From Caenorhabditis remanei (Eukaryota > Nematoda > Chromadorea > Rhabditida > Rhabditidae): DNA of 64,000 nt. The notes under the pieces were generated by a model. That model saw nothing but the letters and a program-made list of their open reading frames with translations, did not search any database and was not told where the DNA came from. The first letter of the stretch is position 1, and each line of letters starts with the position of its first letter. The DNA is taken from NCBI RefSeq assembly GCF_010183535.1, contig NC_071328.1, forward strand, positions 16,368,001-16,432,000, read 5' to 3'. A program made the position numbers and the translations under genes. This document shows, in pieces, positions 47,774-56,487 of this stretch.

Positions 47774-49846
47774 ATGGGAAAACCAAGTGGAGGTAAAGAA
47801 GTGAAGACAGAAGATGTGTTAGGAGGAATAATGCAGCAGTTGACGTTGTTGAATGAGAGATCAGAACAGTTAATGGAGGAGAATCGTGAGTTGAGAGCAG
47901 AGCAACGAGCCGTAGCAGGTAGATCGAGTGAGAAGAGTAATGCTCGCCTAATGGCCGAGTTATCGAAAAGAATTCCAAAATTCTCGTATTCCTTGTCGGA
48001 GCCAGACTCCTTCAAGAGGTGGATGGCGCGAAATGAGTTGATTTTTACGGAAGATGGAGCAGATTTGACGGAGAGAGAACGTACGAGATTGTTGATTGGA
48101 TGTTTGGAGGAAGCAACATACCAGAGATATATAGATGCGCAAAGAGATGAGACGGATGTATTCGGTATTGGATATGAGAACACTGTGAAAGCGTTGCACA
48201 AAGTTTTTGGAGGACATAGAAGTATGATGATAAGAAGACAGAAGTGCTTGGAGATAAGCCGTTCGAGTGGAATGTATGGAGACCCTTTGGAATATACTAA
48301 TAGTGTTGGAGAGGCCGTTATGGAGGCGAAGTTGTCGAGTATGACGAGTGATGAGTGGTCGATTTTTCTGTTTCTTCGTGGATTAGATATGCCTGGTGAT
48401 GCTAAAGCAAAAGTTTGGTTGATGCAGTTCGTGGAACAAAGTGAGAAAAATGGTCAGAAGTTGAAATTGGCAGATGTACATGATGAGTGGTGTCGCTATA
48501 TGCAACTAAAAGTGCAAACTGAGGTAGTGTCAAGCACGACCGCGAACCCTCATGGAGAAGTGAATGTTTGTGCCATCGAAAATCGAGAAGAGAGAAGAAG
48601 TGAGCACAGGACGAGTAGTTATAGAGGTGGCTTCAGAGGAAGAAGAGAAAATTTTGGGAATCGAGTCCTGACGTGTTATGCATGTGGAGAACCTGGACAC
48701 TTCTCATATGAATGTCCTAAGAGAACAAGTGAGCGGAATCGAAGTGATAGTCGGAATGTGAATAAGAAAGAGCCAGAGAGTAGGAAAGTGAACACGATTA
48801 CGATTCAAACAATACAAGTTGATGGAGTGACTACCGAGGGTCAGACTCGCCCGAGAATGATGGTGAAGGTTGAAGATAAGATGTTGGAGTTCCATTTGGA
48901 TACGGGAAGTCAGATTACGTTGATTAGTGAGAAGAGTTGGAAAGAGTTGGGAAGTCCATCGTTGAGCGAGGTTCCTTTTAAAGTGGCATGTGCTAATAGA
49001 ACGGAGTTGGTTGTGAAAGGAAGAGTGAGTGTGATCTTTGAGTTGAAAGGAGTTAGATACAGTGACTATGTGTACGTGACAAATCGCGATATGAATTTGA
49101 TTGGAATGAGTTGGTTATGTAAGTCACCCGAAATAGAAGCAGTACTTAAGGATATGGTTGCGAACAGTAAGATTGAGGAAGTTGAAGAAGGGGAGCAGAC
49201 GTCGTGGACGAGTCAGTCGAGTCAAAGAGTTAATCAAGTAAGAGAGGTGTCCGAGAGTGAGAAGAATGCGAAGATAGTCGAAAGAAAAGGATGTTTTCGT
49301 TGTGGTGGAAGACACGTTCCAGAAAGATGTTGGGCTGAAAAGAAAGAATGTTATCAGTGCGGAGAGAGAGGACACATTGCAAAAAGATGTCAGTCGGAGA
49401 AGATGTTCTGGAATGGTGGGAATGAGAAAATGAGAGGACGACTGAGCCATGAAGAGAAGGAGAAGTTCGGGAGAAGAGAAGCTAACGGAGAGAACTCTCA
49501 TGGAGTGTGTCCACTAAAAGTTAATATTCCAGGCTCGGCCTGGAACAACAGATCAGCAGCAGGCAATCGAAGTTGGCGTGATACTGAATATGGAGTCGGG
49601 AGAATGAGACCACGCGGACCTTCGATGAGAAACAACTACTGGTTGCCGAGCCGCGACAAGGACGGATGGTTTTACATGTCGGGTCGGAAGCTTCGCTATG
49701 AGAAACAACTACTGGTTGCCGAGCCGCGACAAGGACGGATGGTTTTACATGTCGGGTCGGAAGCTTCGCTGGATTTTGGAAGAAAAGTCGAACAGAGCGA
49801 ACTTTTCATATTGTGGGGGAGGTGTTGTGTAGGAACGCCTACGTGA
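47774..49846 (+). CDS. Retrotransposon gag with zinc knuckles and retropepsin-like protease
   Basis: The ORF opens upstream, but the first ATG is at 47774, giving 690 residues. The N-terminal half is gag-like (helical, basic, WMARNELIF and LLIGCLEEATYQRYIDA). A CCHC knuckle (CYACGEPGHFSYEC) lies near 301-314. A retropepsin motif FHLDTGSQITLIS is near 373-385, with NLIGMSWL as the second protease strand near 441. Two more knuckles follow at about 507-519 (CFRCGGRHVPERC, one residue shorter than canonical) and 526-539 (CYQCGERGHIAKRC). The order gag, knuckle, protease, two knuckles is unusual. The C-terminal 140 residues match nothing I recognise and contain a 73-bp direct duplication read in two frames; the stop lies inside the 3' LTR. 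No polymerase domains. Confidence 0.85.
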   Translation: MGKPSGGKEVKTEDVLGGIMQQLTLLNERSEQLMEENRELRAEQRAVAGRSSEKSNARLMAELSKRIPKFSYSLSEPDSFKRWMARNELIFTEDGADLTERERTRLLIGCLEEATYQRYIDAQRDETDVFGIGYENTVKALHKVFGGHRSMMIRRQKCLEISRSSGMYGDPLEYTNSVGEAVMEAKLSSMTSDEWSIFLFLRGLDMPGDAKAKVWLMQFVEQSEKNGQKLKLADVHDEWCRYMQLKVQTEVVSSTTANPHGEVNVCAIENREERRSEHRTSSYRGGFRGRRENFGNRVLTCYACGEPGHFSYECPKRTSERNRSDSRNVNKKEPESRKVNTITIQTIQVDGVTTEGQTRPRMMVKVEDKMLEFHLDTGSQITLISEKSWKELGSPSLSEVPFKVACANRTELVVKGRVSVIFELKGVRYSDYVYVTNRDMNLIGMSWLCKSPEIEAVLKDMVANSKIEEVEEGEQTSWTSQSSQRVNQVREVSESEKNAKIVERKGCFRCGGRHVPERCWAEKKECYQCGERGHIAKRCQSEKMFWNGGNEKMRGRLSHEEKEKFGRREANGENSHGVCPLKVNIPGSAWNNRSAAGNRSWRDTEYGVGRMRPRGPSMRNNYWLPSRDKDGWFYMSGRKLRYEKQLLVAEPRQGRMVLHVGSEASLDFGRKVEQSELFILWGRCCVGTPT
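49626..49772 (+). repeat. Tandem 73-bp duplication inside the gag ORF
   Basis: A 73-bp stretch starting ATGAGAAACAACTACTGGTT and ending CGGAAGCTTCGCT is repeated head to tail without a mismatch. Since 73 is not a multiple of three, the second copy is read in another frame. Confidence 0.9.
49811..49822 (+). promoter_or_regulatory. Polypurine tract of the LTR element
   Basis: TTGTGGGGGAGG ends at the first base of the 3' LTR, the standard place for plus-strand priming. Confidence 0.7.
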
Positions 49847-49972
49847 AACCCTAGTCACGTGCCCCGGTTATTCTAAGTATTCATTTCCCTTAGAATTCAG
49901 TTCTTAATAAAGCAAAGAGTAAAGAACCACGTATATCGTCTCTCTCTCCGATAGCAAAGTAGCTATACAATA
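49823..49972 (+). repeat. 3' LTR
   Basis: Identical to the 5' LTR over all 150 bp and followed by the AGAAG target copy at 49973-49977. Confidence 0.9.
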
Positions 49973-50214
49973 AGAAGAAATAGGGAATTCATGATACGAA
50001 GAGATTTTTGAAAAACAGAGAGCTTTTTATAAGGAACAAAAGGTTTTTTATTGGATAATTAAAGTGCGAAGGCGGGGGGTCTCCCGTGCAAAACTTTTTG
50101 GTCTTGATTTTTGATTTTAACTTTCTTTTTTCGATAAAAACCAGGTTTAAAAAATGAAAATGTGACTTTGATCGTCGTGGTCATTTAATTTGACAGTTTC
50201 AAATTTTTATTGTA

Positions 50215-51035
50215 TGTGTAGATCAAATCCTGATCTACATTTTTGTAGTTGACTAACTTACGGTGACAATTTTGTCAGTGTATATTGTCACTGTAACTTG
50301 GAAATTGTTTGAGTCATGATCTCAGGTATTATCGGATAATTTCAATTTTAACTAGTTTTGTAGATTAAATCTTGCTCTACATTTTTGTAGTTGACAACTT
50401 TTTGATAGCACCGCCCAGTTTTGAGATACACGCAGTCTAACTTACACTGACAATTTGTAAGTGTAAGTTGGGAGAGTAATATTTGACATCCCGTCACGCT
50501 TTCAGGAGTTTTTGGATAACTTTAGTATTTATATGGTTTTGTAGATCTAATCTCGCTCTACATTTTTGCAATTGATAACTTTTTGATAGCTCCGCCCACT
50601 TTTGAGATATACGTCTTCGAAGATGGTAATTGCACTGACCAACACTTTTGGTCAGTGTAAAAATGCCAATATATTTGAGATCCCGTCACGAAGCTCCTTG
50701 GGATCCAATTTTTAAAAATTATGTTTGCATTCTGGCTTTAAAACAGCGCTTATATAGGAGGAAAGGACGGTAGATCAAACTGAATACGGGCGGTTTTTGT
50801 AGGCTTGCTACGCTGTGCGTTTTACACTGACCAAAAGTTCAAAAAATTTAGTCGGTGTAAAAGTGCCTAAATATTTGAGAGAACGTCACGGAACTCTATG
50901 GAACTTATGGAACTCCATAGATCAAAACCAGCTCTATATTTTTGTAGTTGACAACTTTTTGATAGCTCCGCCTTGTTTTGAGATATGCGCAGTAAGACTT
51001 ACAGTGACAATTTTTGTCAGTGTAAATTGTCAGTG
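50215..51035. repeat. Palindromic-element left arms between lectins A and B
   Basis: Left arms at about 50215-50300, 50360-50480, 50535-50625 and 50930-51035, several with the gtcagtgtaaattgtcagtg loop text and GATCCCGTCACG borders (50490, 50682). No complete palindrome. They fill the head-to-head interval between the starts of lectins A and B. Confidence 0.75.
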
Positions 51036-51161
51036 TAAGTTGGGAATTGTCACGCTTCCAGGTGCTGTGGTTGCGAAATGTCTTGATTAGAAAACGTTTA
51101 GAAAATACCATCAAACATCTCCGAATCAAAAAATCACTCTGCAAAAACTCTTATTTACTAC

Positions 51162-51215
51162 CCGCAAATTGCAATAAAAACAGCGTCCCCCCTCGGAAAC
51201 ATCCAAGTATAAAAA
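51162..51215 (+). promoter_or_regulatory. Conserved lectin promoter block with TATA box, gene B
   Basis: AAATTGCAATAAAA, AGCGTCCCC, TCGGAAAC and TATAAAAA (51208-51215) precede the ATG at 51255. The same ordered motifs precede genes E, F and G, so this is a shared core promoter; TATA-to-ATG spacing of about 40-47 bp leaves only a short 5' UTR. Confidence 0.7.
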
Positions 51216-51254
51216 GTGATCTACAATCCCCCAATTCCTGTTATTTCCATCATC

Positions 51255-53499
51255 ATGAAGCATTTTCTTCTTCTTTTTCTTCTCGGGATTACTGTAGTCT
51301 CTGGTATTATTCGGCCAGGTGGAGGTGGATGGGATTACGGTGGCGGTGGAGGTGGTGGAGGACATCATCACTCCCATTCATCTTCTGAAGAGCATGGATA
51401 CGGTGGTGGACACCACGGGCCACGCCCCCCTAGGCCACGCCCACCACGCCCACCACGCCCGGCAAGATGCCCATCCGACTGGATGACTTTCGATAGAACT
51501 GCAGGAACTTGGTGTGTGAAGGTGAGAGGGAGACTACAAACTACACAAACTACAAACTACAAACTCCTAGGTGTTCTTCGGACAACTGACGCAATGGGAT
51601 GCAGAGAGTCAGTGTCAAACTCATGGAGCTACACTGACAGGGTTACAAGATGCTAATGAGAGGATGCAGGTGGCTGGTAAGTGGTGTAGATGAAAAGGGG
51701 GCGGAGCTAGGAAACAAGGAGAATGAAAAGCGGAAAATTTGCTATAAAATGGTATAAATTTCTTAAATTTTAAGCAAACAAGTGGTGAGGTAGGAGACTA
51801 CAAACTACAGTCATTGCTCAACCTTAGTGTGAGTAGTTGAAGAAAGAAATTGAGCTATAACTCAAATGTGGGCGGAGCTAGAAGAAATATGCCAACAAAG
51901 AGAAGGAAAAGCGAAAAATTTGCTATAAATAGTGTAATTTTCATAAATTTTGAGCAAACAAGTTGTGAGGTAGAAGACTACAAACTACAAAGACTAGGGA
52001 GAGCGCGACATCAAACTTCAAAGGCTTATATCTTAGCAACGAAAAGTGGTATTTTGAAATTTTAAAATAGAAAATGAAGAGCAAAAAATTTGCTTTAAAA
52101 TGATATAAATTTTATCAAAATTGGCTAAAATAGCGGCGACATAGGAGACTACAAACTACAAAAACCGGTTAGCGAGATTCTGCCTTGAGGTGGTCACCTT
52201 CGTACGCGTATATCTCAGCGGTCAGTACACCTTTTTTTTAAATTTAAATTGCAAAAGTGATCTACATAAAGTTTCCTATCAAACCTTATAGTTTTTTAAT
52301 GATTTCACCTTTTTGACAGTCTGTTTAGACACTACAAGCTACAACGCGCGTGCTATCTGTGTAGTTCGACCTACCGTTGCAATTTCCTTGATATCTCTGC
52401 GCCAAATTAATTTTTTTCAATAATTTTGCCTGGAAATTTGATCTACATGACATTTTCTATTCTATTATAGCATTTTTCAATAATTTAACCTTTTTGACAG
52501 TCTGTTAAGACACTACAAACTACATAGTGCGCCTTGCCTCTGTAGAGTTACGTTCCCCTTTATATCTCACCACTCCGAGCATCTTTTTCAAAAATTCCAC
52601 CTGGAAATTTGATCTACATGACATTTTCTACATTTTTATTTAGTTTTCCAATTCCGTATTCCCCTCCTTCATCCCCATATCCCCCATTCTTTATTTTCAG
52701 ACGCCGGTCGTATCGTCAACAACCAGAACGGTGGTGGTTTCGGAGAAGTTTGGCTGGGTGCCACCCGGAAAACTGGTTGTAACAGAAGAACTGATTGCGC
52801 CCCGAATGACACTTTCCAATGGACGGATGATCATACCACAGGGACAGCCGGATTCTATTATCCAGGCTTAGAACCAAATGCTGTCGTATGGACTAATTGG
52901 GGGTGAGTTAATTAGTCAATTAATGGAAATTAGGTAAAATCTGTACTATTAACATACGCAGACTTTTTTCAAAACTCTCAAAAATGACGTCTTTTGAGGC
53001 AGAAGCCCACCGCGGAAAAAGGGGAGAAAGCGTCGCCTTATCTTTCCTCGCTGCCGGCCGCCATTTTCCTTGGACCGCGTGGCGCAGGTCGGTGCGCCGC
53101 CGCGTCCGATCTGGCAAGTTAAGCGTTGTTGACTACAGTTAGTTGTTGGTTCGAACCCATGTGAGCATATAAAAGATTTTTTGATATCTCAGGATTCAGA
53201 AATGAAAGAAGATTCTGAATGTGTCGTCTGTTTTGGATAATAAGGATATATTGTAACGCCCAGGGGGTTGCGAAGGAGGCTTAGTGCATCGACTGGTATA
53301 GATGTGAAAAAATTGTTAATTATGAAGATAATTAGCTAATTAGTGTTCCATTTCCAGCAACCAAAACTGTCTGGAACTCCACGTGTCAGTGTCTTCGGGT
53401 GCTCGTGCAAGATATGGATACAGTCACGGGGATCTGGATGATCAGCACTGTCAACAGACGGAAGTCAGGATGTATGCTTGTGGAAAAAGTCCCGAATAA
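51255..53499 (+). CDS. Lectin B: secreted C-type lectin, 4 exons
   Basis: Exons 51255-51521, 51571-51676, 52701-52902 and 53358-53499 give 238 residues. Signal peptide MKHFLLLFLLGITVVSG; Gly-rich and HHHSHSSSEEH stretches to about residue 50; a PRPPRPRPPRPPRP linker; then a lectin domain from CPSDWMTFDRTAGTWCVK through GATLTGLQDANERMQ and TFQWTDDHTTGTAGFYY to an EPN motif, NQNCLEL, YSHGDLDDQHC and a CGKSPE end. EPN usually marks mannose-type calcium-dependent binding, but the usual WND partner is absent. Likely a secreted gut or cuticle-facing lectin, by family analogy only. Intron 2 contains tandem units and intron 3 (455 nt) a tRNA-like insert. It is the most diverged of the intact copies in its last two exons (YSHG and LDD instead of YPHG and MDD). 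AATAAA near 53520. Confidence 0.9.
51677..52700 (+). repeat. Tandem units filling lectin B intron 2
   Basis: Units with GTGGGCGGAGCTAG, AAATTTGCTATAAAATGGT, GAGCAAACAAGT and GACTACAAACTACA repeat about three times (from 51690, 51855 and 52030). Then two units with TTGATCTACATGACATTTTC and a GACAGTCTGTT / CACTACAAACTACA core follow (about 52250-52640). The first unit starts at the donor. Confidence 0.65.
52960..53185 (+). repeat. GC-rich insert with Pol III B-box-like site in lectin B intron 3
   Basis: A GC-rich stretch (gccggccgccattttcc, gcgccgccgcgtccg) is followed by GGTTCGAACCC near 53150, a perfect B box, and a T-rich end (ATTTTTTG) near 53175. No stable cloverleaf was evident. It fits a tRNA-derived SINE; no other lectin paralogue has it. 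Confidence 0.35.
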
Positions 53500-53644
53500 C
53501 TTAGTTGGGATTTTTGGGAGAATAAATTTATTGATTTTTTTGTTTGAGAGAAAAAAAATGAGAAAAACACTAACCACCAAAATGACACTGACCAAAAGGC
53601 CAAAATGGTACAATTTTTGACAATGTTCCCTTCATTTTTTGTTT

Positions 53645-54245
53645 GAAATTTGTATTCATCTTGTAGATCAAATCTTGATCTACATTTTTCTAGTTGATAA
53701 CTTTCGGATATCTCCGCCCACTTTTAAGATACAGGCGTTTCCGCTAGGAGAAGAGACGCAGAGAAACGAGAGCGCTTTCGTTTCTCTGCGTTTCTTCTGC
53801 AAAAATAGTGAAAATATAAAAGAAATAGTTAAAAACAGCAGTTAAAACAACAAAAACTTGCAAAAATAATAGAAAATTGTTTAAAAATCGTTTTTTCAGC
53901 GAAAAAATAGTCCAACTTTGACACTTTGTATCAAAACCATCTGTAGCACGACTATTTGATTTTTAGTTAGTTTTGTAGATCAAATCTAGATCTACATTTT
54001 TCTAGTTGACAACTTTTTAATAGCTCCGCCCAATTTTGAGATACAGCCGGTTGAAGTTGACCTAACATGCGCCGCCACCCAGAAGAGAGACGCAGAGAAA
54101 CGAGAGCGCTCTTCTTTCTCTGCGTCTCTCCTCCCCTCTCGCCTACAGGTTGCAATCTTTGAAGGCGTATATCTCAAAAGTGGGCGGAGCTATCAAAAAG
54201 TTGTCAACTAGAAAAATGTAGAGCAAGATTTGATCTACAAAACAA
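53645..54245. repeat. Left copy of an inverted segmental duplication
   Basis: The segment, made of palindromic-element arms, a GACGCAGAGAAACGAGAGCG palindrome and a spacer with AACAACAAAAACTTGCAAAA and GTAGCACGACTATT, recurs in inverse at about 59690-60115 with high identity. It lies downstream of lectin C (minus) as its partner lies downstream of lectin E (plus). A full palindromic element lies at 53970-54245. Confidence 0.8.
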
Positions 54246-54383
54246 GCTAAAATTTGAAGAAGTGGGATATTAACAAATCGAGATACGGGCTCTCAACGTT
54301 GGACGATTTTTCAATTTTTTTTTTGTTATGGAAATCAATTTTTCGTCGTATGCAATTTTATTCCTTTGCAATAATTAAGACAA

Positions 54384-55777
54384 TTAACTCGGTCTCTTTC
54401 CACACGCATACATTCTCCATGTCTGCTGACAATGCTCATCATCCATCGACCCATGCGGGTACCCCCAATTTCCCATTTGTCCATCAGCAACTGACACGTG
54501 GATAACAAGACATGATTGGAATCTGAAACAGTATGTAAATGTGCTCCATTGACAATCTACAGTACACCTACCTCCATTGATCATTCCAAGAGCCGCTCGG
54601 CTCGATACCTGGCCACCAGAATCCGGCGGTTCCAGTGGTGTGCCCATCAGTCCATTCGAAAGTGTCATTCGGAGCACAAGCCGCTTTCCATGGACACTCG
54701 GCACGACGTTTTCCGTCTATCCATACATCACTTCCACCTCCGTTAGCGTTGTTCACAATACGGGCGGCGTCTAGCAAATTCTATGTAGATCATTTTTGTA
54801 GTTTGTAGTTTTTTGATAGCTCCGCCCACTTTTGAGATATGCGTCTTGGATGATGCCTGCGGCGCTAGAATCGTTATTTAGAATTGGCTGGGGCGCCGTC
54901 GGCGCCAATAAAAATACAGTGACAAAGAATTTGCTAATCAAGCATCTTTAAAGATTAACAATTTTTTGATATTGTGTTTTTATTTGCGCCGAAGTCGCCC
55001 CAGGCACCCCAGACCGTTGTAGATAATCATTCTAGCGTCGTAGACATGTCTGCGCCGAAGGCGCGCCAGCTCCTGGATTCTAGCGCCGCAGGCATCTTCA
55101 GAGTCCCTAAAGATCGTATGAAATGTAAATCGAATTGTAGAAAATCTTCCGCTCTTTATTTTTCTAGTTGACAACTTTTTTCTAGCTCCGCCCACTTTTG
55201 ATCTACACCTCATTCTCCAACCTCAGGTAGTTTTCTTTAGTTACTGTAGTTTGTAGTCTCCTACCCCACCACTCCTTTCCTCAAAATTTATAAAATTTAT
55301 ACCATTTTATAGCAAATTTCATGCTCTCCAACTTTTTAGTTGACAACTTTTCTCTAGCTCCGCCCACTTTTGATCTACACCACTTACTAGCTATCTGACT
55401 CCTCTCATTCCCATCTTGTACTCCTGTCAGTGTGGCTCCATGTGTTTTACACTGTTCCTGGGCGTAGAATGCAGTTCCAGTTCCAGAGAACACCTGGAAA
55501 CTTGTAGTTTGTAGTTTGTAGTTTGTAGTCTCCCTCTCACCTTCACACACCACGGTCCTTGTGATCTATTGAATGTCATCCAGTCATTGGGGCATCTGGG
55601 ACCTCGAGGCGGGTTTGGGCGTGATGGGCGTGGCCTGTGTGGGCGTGGCCTATTGCCATGTTCCTCAGAAGAAGAAGAGGAGAACCCGTTGCCATAACTC
55701 CGCCCCCCACCACCATTATCATTTATAATAATACCAGAGACTACAGTAATCCCGAGGAGGAGAAGAGGAAAATGCAT
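54384..55777 (-). CDS. Lectin C: secreted C-type lectin, 4 exons
   Basis: Exons 55777-55541, 55493-55388, 54770-54572 and 54522-54384 join to 226 residues. MHFPLLLLGITVVSG is the signal peptide; an in-frame ATG twelve codons upstream (55813) is also downstream of the TATA-like TATATAA (55845-55851), so a longer start cannot be excluded. Gly/Ser-rich and RPRPHRPRPSRP segments precede CPNDWMTFNRSQGPWCVK, GATLTGVQDGNERSQ, TFEWTDGHTTGTAGFWW, YPHGSMDDEHC and CGKRPS. The calcium-site EPN is EPS here, and WG at the intron-3 junction is WR. Faces lectin D head to head across about 710 bp. Confidence 0.9.
54785..55386 (-). repeat. Intron 2 of lectin C bounded by palindromic-element arms
   Basis: Read on the gene strand, the intron opens gtaagtggtgtagatcaaaa then GTGGGCGGAGCTAG and GTTGTCAACTAAAA (55386-55320), with a second arm near 55205-55155. 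It closes with GTGGGCGGAGCTATCAAAAA, ACTACAAACTAC and GATCTACAT shortly before the ttgctag acceptor. The interior has GCGCC-rich text around 54870-55075. Confidence 0.7.
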
Positions 55778-55924
55778 TTTTTGGTGCACCGGAAGCACCC
55801 CAACGCTCTTCATTTTATATGTTTTTTGAATAAGTGTCGTAAAATTATATAGGCGGTAGATCACAAAATACGAAAAGCGGGAAAACATCAAACTAGATAC
55901 CCTCTGGTTTTGCAGGAAATCGAA

Positions 55925-56345
55925 ACTTTTGGTCAGTGTAAAATGAGCTATATTTGAGAGCCCGTCACGGAGCTCCACATTATACAATTTTTTGGAATTT
56001 TAGCGAAATTATAGATCAAACCGCGGGCTTCATTTTTGCAGTTGAAAATTTTTTGCTAGCTCCACCCACTTTTGAGATACAAGGGTTTTCCGGTGGTGAC
56101 TCTCTCATCACTTTCAGCTGGCTCTGTATTTTCAAACGCTTGTATCTCAAAAGAGGGCGGAGCTATCAAAAAGTAGTCAACTGCAAAAATGTAGCCCTTG
56201 TTTTGATCTACAATAGTTGTTAAAATTCAGAAAGACATAATTACATGGAGTCCCGTGACGGGCTCTCAAATACAGTCATTTTTACAATAATAAATTTTTT
56301 TTTCCAAAAAAATTTTGAACTTTTGGTCAGTGTAAAACGCTCGGC
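55925..56345. repeat. Complete palindromic element between lectins C and D
   Basis: This copy shows the whole structure: TTTTGGTCAGTGTAAAA and TTTGAGAGCCCGTCACGG outer arms, GTAGATCAAA-type middle arms, inner AGCTCCACCCACTTTTGAGA with its inverse, and a short unique loop. The inverse outer border CCGTGACGGGCTCTCAAA lies near 56256-56273. It occupies most of the shared promoter interval of lectins C and D. Confidence 0.8.
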
Positions 56346-56447
56346 GATGTTGCAAACCTAGTAAAAACCGATTGTATTCAGTTTGATCTACCTTCCCTCT
56401 TTATAGCATCGACCCATTTGATCTCTTGGCCTCTTTCCGAGTTTTTA

Positions 56448-56455
56448 CTATAAAA
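56448..56455 (+). promoter_or_regulatory. TATA box of lectin D
   Basis: TATAAAAT lies 40 bp before the ATG. The rest of the upstream text does not match the promoter block of genes B, E, F and G. Confidence 0.45.
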
Positions 56456-56487
56456 TTCACCGATTTTTTGGGTTTTTGCCGAACAAA

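Larger units (their letters stand above)
47583..49972 (+). mobile_element. 2,390-bp gag-protease-only LTR retrotransposon, very recent insertion
   Basis: Two 150-bp LTRs (47583-47732 and 49823-49972) are identical base for base. The element is flanked by the 5-bp duplicate AGAAG (47578-47582 and 49973-49977). A TTGGCGATCAGG primer-binding-like site follows the 5' LTR and a GTGGGGGAGG polypurine tract precedes the 3' LTR. The single long ORF gives gag, zinc knuckles and an aspartic protease, with no reverse transcriptase, RNase H or integrase, so it must be mobilised in trans. It lies antisense to lectin A. The superfamily (Ty3-like or Bel/Pao-like) is not settled by what is present. Confidence 0.93.
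45159..49992 (-). pseudogene. Lectin A: secreted C-type lectin gene split by an LTR retrotransposon
   Basis: Exons on the minus strand: 49992-49973 plus 47577-47310 (exon 1, split by the insertion), 46617-46512 (106 bp) and 45493-45159 (stop TCA-inverse at 45159). Ignoring the insertion and one 5-bp target copy, the phases give about 242 residues: ATG at 49992 opening MNSLF, a hydrophobic LLGITVVSS signal peptide, Ser/Gly and His/Arg runs, RRPPRPRPPRP, then one lectin domain from CPVDWMTFDRTDGPWCVK through TFEWTDGSTTGTDGFWW and EPN to YPHGSMDDQHC and a CGKRA end. The EPN calcium-site motif is kept. Unlike its paralogues, it has no intron after NNWG. As it stands the retained 3' part has no ATG: the frame leaving the LTR meets a stop. 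A TATA box at 50024-50031 marks the old promoter. Intron 2 holds a tandem repeat and intron 1 a palindromic element. Confidence 0.88.

Noticed and set aside
47664..49501. Minus-strand open frames within the retrotransposon
   Set aside because: They are shadows of the gag frame and show no domain.
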